From assembly GCA_950106755.1 (NCBI GenBank), contig OX467084.1, forward strand, positions 4,836,001-4,900,000: a stretch of 64,000 nucleotides of DNA, read 5' to 3'. The DNA comes from Climacium dendroides (lineage: Eukaryota; Streptophyta; Bryopsida; Hypnales; Climaciaceae). The notes under the pieces were generated by a model. The model did not search any database. It was not told the origin of the DNA and saw only the letters and a list, made by a program, of their open reading frames with translations. Position numbers and translations under genes: made by a program. Shown one piece after another: positions 58,306-64,000 of this stretch; position 1 is the first letter of the stretch; each line of letters begins with the position of its first letter.

Positions 58306-58818
58306 GCTCTAAAATTACCCACTTCCTCAAATGTACGTTGTTTGCACATCAATGGTGGTACAAAGAAAAAGCAACATGTACAAATAGTGTACATTTGAGG
58401 AGATTGGTGATTTTAGAGCCTAAGCACTTTTAGAACCTTCTATTTTAATGTGTTATTAGAGTATTGCCAATGTAGAGATGGAACAAACAAAAGATTTTGA
58501 AGTAGAGATAGGTGGACCTCATTCCATTTTGGTGACTTTTAAAAATATTTGCCCCACTATAAAGTAGCCAATCCAAATCTCAAATGGACTTTTCTACATA
58601 AACTGAAAAAGAGGAAAAGATTCTACATTAAAAAAAGACCTTGCATGCAAAAAGGAGACTTCCAATCAATCAATACACATAACAAAGCTTGAAAAGGTCT
58701 AACATTTATGACTTGGCATGATAAGCCAACTTGCAAGCTCTTTATATTTTAATAAAATGTTCAATCGAAGATGGAAAATGGCAGGGTAGGGAATAAAAAG
58801 AGGTCAATGCTGGTTGTA

Positions 58819-59758
58819 TTAACCCCTAAAGGACCGAATGGCATTTTTTGGCAACATAGCAATTTTGGGCAACTCACTACAAATGGAGTTTTGATTTTGA
58901 TTTTCTTTTAAATTTTTCACACAACATGTACCCGAGGAGTAGCTTTAAGGCCCAACAATTTTCATAACTTTTGACTACATGGTCTAAAAGTTATTGTATG
59001 ATATGTTTGTTTCTGCGTTGGCAGGTATCCCAAGCAAAAAATTTAAAATCATTTTTTTAAGAATTTTTTTTTTAAGAATTTTTTTTGAAATTGGTTCTCT
59101 AGATTTACATATACGTGGAAAGCTTTAAATCATTCCATTATGAGGAGTTTTAGTTTGGAGTAGTTTGCGAGCAATTATAGATTTTCTACTCTCAAATAAA
59201 CTTTGAAGTCTTTTATCTTATTCAATTTTAAATATTTTTGAAAGAAAAAAAACATTAGGTGTAGAATTTTATTACAACATTACAACCATTGGGATTGGTA
59301 TTTTTCAATTCCATAAATTAATTGTTAATAATTTAGTGTTTTGAATCATTCTCTACTTCTTTCTACTTACTATTTTTTTCCTATATGTTATACAACTCCA
59401 AATAATCTAAATTTTTTTAATTTAGCCAACTTTAGCCAACTTGCCTTACAGAATGAATCCAAAAAGTAACCACCATTTTGGACATTTTTTTATAAAAATG
59501 TGACCTTATGAAGTGCAGCTGCCCAATTTTCGCAGGGACAAAAGAAAGGTTTTTGTCACTTCAAACGCTAATATCTTGCAATCTACGTGGTGGAAATTTC
59601 TGAGATTTTTAACAACTCTTCACAAACCACTGTAATACAAGATCCTATGGTTACATGTGTCCAAAAATAATTTTTTTCTAAAATTTGGTACTTGTACTAG
59701 AAATGGCAGTTTTAGAGCGTTTTTCGTGAAAACATAGTCAAAAACCTTTAGGAGTTAA
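58819..59758 (+). mobile_element. Copy c of the TTAACCCCTAAAGG repeat family (0.94 kb, best preserved)
   Basis: Starts TTAACCCCTAAAGGACC (58,819 onwards) and ends ACCTTTAGGAGTTAA (to 59,758), giving terminal inverted repeats of about 15 bp. The interior is shared with copies a and b along its full length. No open frame beyond chance. The target-site duplication is unclear because TTAA is part of both ends. The size and lack of coding indicate a non-autonomous DNA transposon. Confidence 0.8.
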
Positions 59759-62700
59759 CTAAGGCGTGTTTTTTAGTGCGCGCATCATTATGCACTTTGC
59801 TTGCTAAAGTCTTTGAAAGGCATAAAAGGTATTGGCAAATCATATTTACCAAAACAAACTTTGTTCATTGATACTCCAAATGCAAATTGGAATGAAATGT
59901 GCATTGGTAACTATGATTTGTCATGATTATTTTATTTTTTGTCTTTTATCTAGCTTTTGAAATAGTTTTTTTTTTTTTCAATGTCTAAAATTGAGCTTTT
60001 CTTGTACCTACTTAAAATACTCCTAAATGCGCTTCCATGATAGAATTTTCAAGTCTTAATTCCAATGCAATGAAAAGATAGAGATATATTTGACGGGCCT
60101 GTTTCTACTTCCCATTAAGGATGCCCTAAGTTTCCTAAGGAGTCATTTGTCAAACATGGCAACTTTTATACATGGTACCATTGGTCATGTCATATCATGA
60201 ATGTTTTTGCACTTGGTTATATACATATGCATTTACTATTGTATGTACGAAAATTTCAAATTTGTTAAAGGGGGGATCTACTTAGAGATAATTTTATTTT
60301 GTAGGTAGACATTTGTAAATAACGCAAATCATAGATTTCAAAAAATGCCCCTTGGGACCCTAATTCACTATTTTCATTTGATGTTACTTTTAGTGTGTCA
60401 CTTCACCCTTCCTCTTTCACCCTTGGACCTTCAAATGCATTGGGTAATCTAATATTTTTAATTATTTATATAACATTTGAAAGAAGTTGAAATGTTTTGT
60501 TTTTTTTGGTTAATTTTGAAAATAAAATACAAACAAACAGTTATGCTTTCATTTTTATAGAAACAAATTTTATGATTTATTTGTCACATTCATCTACCAA
60601 TAACACCTTACATTCATATACCCACCTTGGACAATTTTCATTGAACTATAATTACAATGTATGTGAATGGTAAATTGTTATATGTGTTCAAAAATCTTTG
60701 GAGGTGTTGTAGGTAGAAAATGTGTCAACATGTATACTATTTGGCACCAGTTTGAATATTTGTTCAATACAAAGTCCTCTGTGAAGGAATTCAAAAATCT
60801 TGAAAAATTGTTATATTATTATCATAAATTTGAGATTATATAGCATTTTGGCCGTATAAACAGGGCACTTGGCCAAATACAAAAATAACAAATTCAATGT
60901 ACTTGTGGCATTTCCTTGGAGGAATTACCTTGAAATTGAGCCCAAATCAAAATAGCATATTTCCATAACAATATCAAATTATACTACATGAAACTTCAAT
61001 AAAATACCATTATATTATTAACCCTTAAAAGGTCATAAGTCTTAAAACACATTGAAAAGACCTACAAGGAGGTGACATTTCAAGGTTAAAGGTTTGTAGA
61101 TAGTAAGGATGATGTTTGTGTGTTTAATGTAATAAATTTTTGGTAATTACACCTAAAAATTCCAAATAAATTACTCAATTTGAATTTTAAAATTAAGTTG
61201 TCTTGAAATTTGTTGGTCTTGGACATTATATGAATAAATTATGAATTTTCAAATTTCTTGTTGTAAGTACCTAAAATCAACCCTCTAAAGCTCTCATGTT
61301 TAAGAGAGTGTAAATTTTGGGGAATAATCTAGATGGTTTAGTATTAGTAAAGAGTCTAAAATAGGTGTATTTCCTGTTCTAATCATCTTCAATCCATGAA
61401 CCATAAAAATAATTTATTGCATAAAAAAATCATGTTAAAAGAAACATTGTTGATACATTACTTTAAACAATTATTCAAAAATATTGCATGTAGGTTCTAA
61501 ATCAACTACAATTATTCATTGTAAGTGATTAGTTTTGTGTCTATATACTAGTAAGAATTCTCAATTCCAACAAAAATATAATTATTTACATATCCATATA
61601 ATTATGTAATTTGTCATTCTTATTTGAGATGCACTTGAACTTTTTTAGTTGAACTTTTTTAGTACTAGCACTAGAAATGATGAAATTGAAAGCTTCTATG
61701 ATAATATCAACCCATGAGTAAGCTTTTTATGATATAGAAATTCAGAGAGACTAACCTCCTTCATTCAACTTCCTAGAAGATAAAAACACTAACCATTGCA
61801 TAGAATATGTTTCAATCTTTACATTAAAACTCGTATGATTACTTCTTAAGAAATAGAAATATCAAATTTATTAAATTTGAAATATTCTATTACTTTAATA
61901 TGTTTAAGAACATTCATTCTAAAATATAAATCCATACTTGTTCTGGATGTGAGATTGTCAAATACATATATGTCACAAATTTGGCACTAGAATTGTGTCT
62001 ATATTAACAAAAATGACATCAATTTAAAGGAATATGTTCAGTGAAGACTTATAAAGCTATAAATCAAATAATTCATATCCTTATGGATTCAATAGTTTCC
62101 TAGGTACACAATTCTCATATTATATGTAGGAGGCATTAGCATTAAAACAACTTTACTTAGAGGAGGGCTTTTGTAAAAATTATACCTTGTATCAAATTAA
62201 AAGGGCCAAAAAGTTAGGTGAAGATCAAATTAATTAAGATGAAATGTAAAAAATGTTAGGTTGTATATTTATTAAAAAAAATCTTCACAATATACATAAA
62301 GAATTGAAACACCTATACATAATTTTTTAAAATCCATGCACAAAGTTCCCTCCAATTAAATTTTAAATTCATTTGCAGGATTTTATTCATAATAAAAATC
62401 TTAAAACGAGTCTTAAAATTGATTAAAAATCCTCCAAAGTTGGATATCTTAGCTCCAAATAATGCTACATGTATTAAATAAATTCATATAATTAGGATTT
62501 TAATGCTATTGTTTTCCTCAAAGAATATTCATTTGATTTAAATAATCACATTTTTAGATTCTTTGTTGAAAGGCCTGCAAGTATTTTCTACATTATTTTA
62601 AAAAACATTACAAAAATCTAATTCATGTGTAGGATTGTTTGACTTTTGGCAAATGTACAAATCTAAGGGGAATTTTTATTTGAACTTTTTGAAAAATCCC

Positions 62701-63130
62701 TAGTCTTCAGTGGCACACCAAATGATCATGTGGACTAAAAATAATTTTTAATTTTTAATTTTCAAAATAATTTTTAATTACACATTCTCATATAGTGAAA
62801 CCACTTTACACAAGGTGCAAATTTCTTATAATGATTATATCACTTGAGATTGGACTAAAATGCATTATAAGTGATTATAACCATGGATATATAATAATAT
62901 AGGAATTGCGTACTTGGGATGGTAAGTTGTCCTATAATTTGAATTGTAAGGTAGTTGCACCCATAACTGTTAATTTAAGTTAGGGTTTTGGACACGATGT
63001 CTACTAATACACTTCCTAAACATTATTGAACCCTACTAGCAAGAGAAAATAACTCTTATGCACTTTCAAATGTATTATTTGGACATTGTGAGTATAAGTT
63101 ATGAATTCTTAAAGAGTCGACTCTAAATGC
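59759..63130. other. AT-rich spacer, no feature seen
   Basis: Only short shadow frames. 61,017-61,040 (attaacccttaaaaggtcat) faintly resembles the family terminus of copy c but has no recognisable body. Confidence 0.5.
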
Positions 63131-64000
63131 ACCCAAAACTGACACCAGATCTGTTGTTCAGATGTAGTACATCCTTGTAACCACATCTATTCACTTCCCA
63201 AGATTTTCCAAGATTTTAGAGGTGACGGTCATGGGTACAGTGACAGTTATGGGTGTTGCTACCTTGTTCCGGACTGAGTTCTGGAGAGTGGAGACCGGTG
63301 GGAATTCTGCAGGCCTGATTGTATAAGGCCTGATTATAGCAAAGTGGATGTATCCTACATCATCGAGGTATATCTATTGTAGAACTTAACATCGGTTACG
63401 GTGAAATCAATACCTTCACACAACTGAAGTTACTCGAGCCCAATTGAGACCTCTCGATTGATCGACGTTAAGTAATCTAGTGATGAGGAGCTTGAAGAAT
63501 TCTATATATTGTTCGTCAATATAATTAAACTTTGGCTCAGCATAGCGTGAAAATTTAATTAGAGCTTGAAAATTGGAAATGTACGTGTAGGGGAGCTTGG
63601 GTTTTGTAGATCGATGTGCCTTGGAAGTTGACAGGAAATTAGCTAGGAAGTACTATCCTGAATCTTAGACTTCGATTTGCATGTAAGGCTTGCTGTGAAT
63701 CATCCTGGTCACCAATTCGCACCAGTGCCAGTAAGTAGAGGAGCAGCACAATCCTGATCTCCACAGTGGAATGACCCGAATCTTAGATTCACCGGGTGAG
63801 GGCAATTTCGACTAAAATTTACAAGTCTCTGATCGCCAAAAATGAGACGCATAATTAAGTGTTTTTTCCTCTGAATTGACAGATTGCCGCACCATTGTAA
63901 TTGAAATTCCCTTGCTGGTGGATGATTCCCTCACACCTTTGCTAACTAGGAATGGAACTAGTACTACTGATATCGGATCACTGCAATCTGCATTGAAGTC
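63131..64000 (+). other. Possible 5' portion of a gene running off the right edge
   Basis: GC content rises from about 63,130. An ATG at 63,231 opens 31 codons (MGTVTVMGVATLFRTEF...). A good acceptor (gttttttcctctgaattgacag) ends at 63,882, followed by a frame open to the window end (CRTIVIEIPLLVDDSLTPLL...). No family is recognised, and neither the joining nor the start is established. Confidence 0.3.

Overview
This window is nuclear DNA of a eukaryote and almost certainly a land plant. The evidence is short GT-AG introns (about 85-250 bp), a plant-type TRAPPC12 homologue, Stowaway-like MITEs with the classic CTCCCTCCG terminus, and Mutator, hAT and piggyBac transposon relics. Genes and gene-like elements are GC-richer islands in very AT-rich spacer. 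The compact introns and AT-rich spacer would fit a bryophyte or another seed-free plant, but the sequence alone does not settle this.

Layout. 1-4,760 is AT-rich spacer with MITEs. 4,761-11,640 holds a six-exon gene on the + strand for a poly(A)-binding-protein-like protein: two RRMs, an MLLE domain, and a long C-terminal extension with fourteen acidic repeats of about 19 residues. 11,640-22,000 is repeat-rich spacer: several copies of a family with TTAACCCCTAAAGG-like termini, a Stowaway MITE, a 0.5-kb direct repeat and a 276-bp near-perfect palindrome. 22,107-25,912 is a hAT transposon with recognisable termini and an exact 8-bp target duplication. Its transposase gene is broken, and it sits inside a 176-bp tandem repeat whose next unit serves as an empty site. 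29,340-30,300 is a decayed piggyBac-type transposase. 36,230-38,883 is an intact six-exon TRAPPC12 gene on the + strand. 41,040-56,550 is a large Mutator-like region: a 300-bp tandem array, a + strand multi-exon gene ending in a Ulp1-like cysteine protease, an inverted copy of the 300-bp unit, and a convergent - strand MULE transposase (DDE plus SWIM-like region). Both genes carry in-frame stops. 57,278-57,705 is a non-autonomous inverted-repeat element. The rest is AT-rich spacer, and a possible gene starts near the right edge.

The two host genes are unrelated housekeeping functions: mRNA poly(A) binding and ER/Golgi vesicle tethering. Everything else with coding capacity is transposon-derived. 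All intron positions given were read from splice consensus, phase continuity and family alignment from memory; none has been checked against transcripts.
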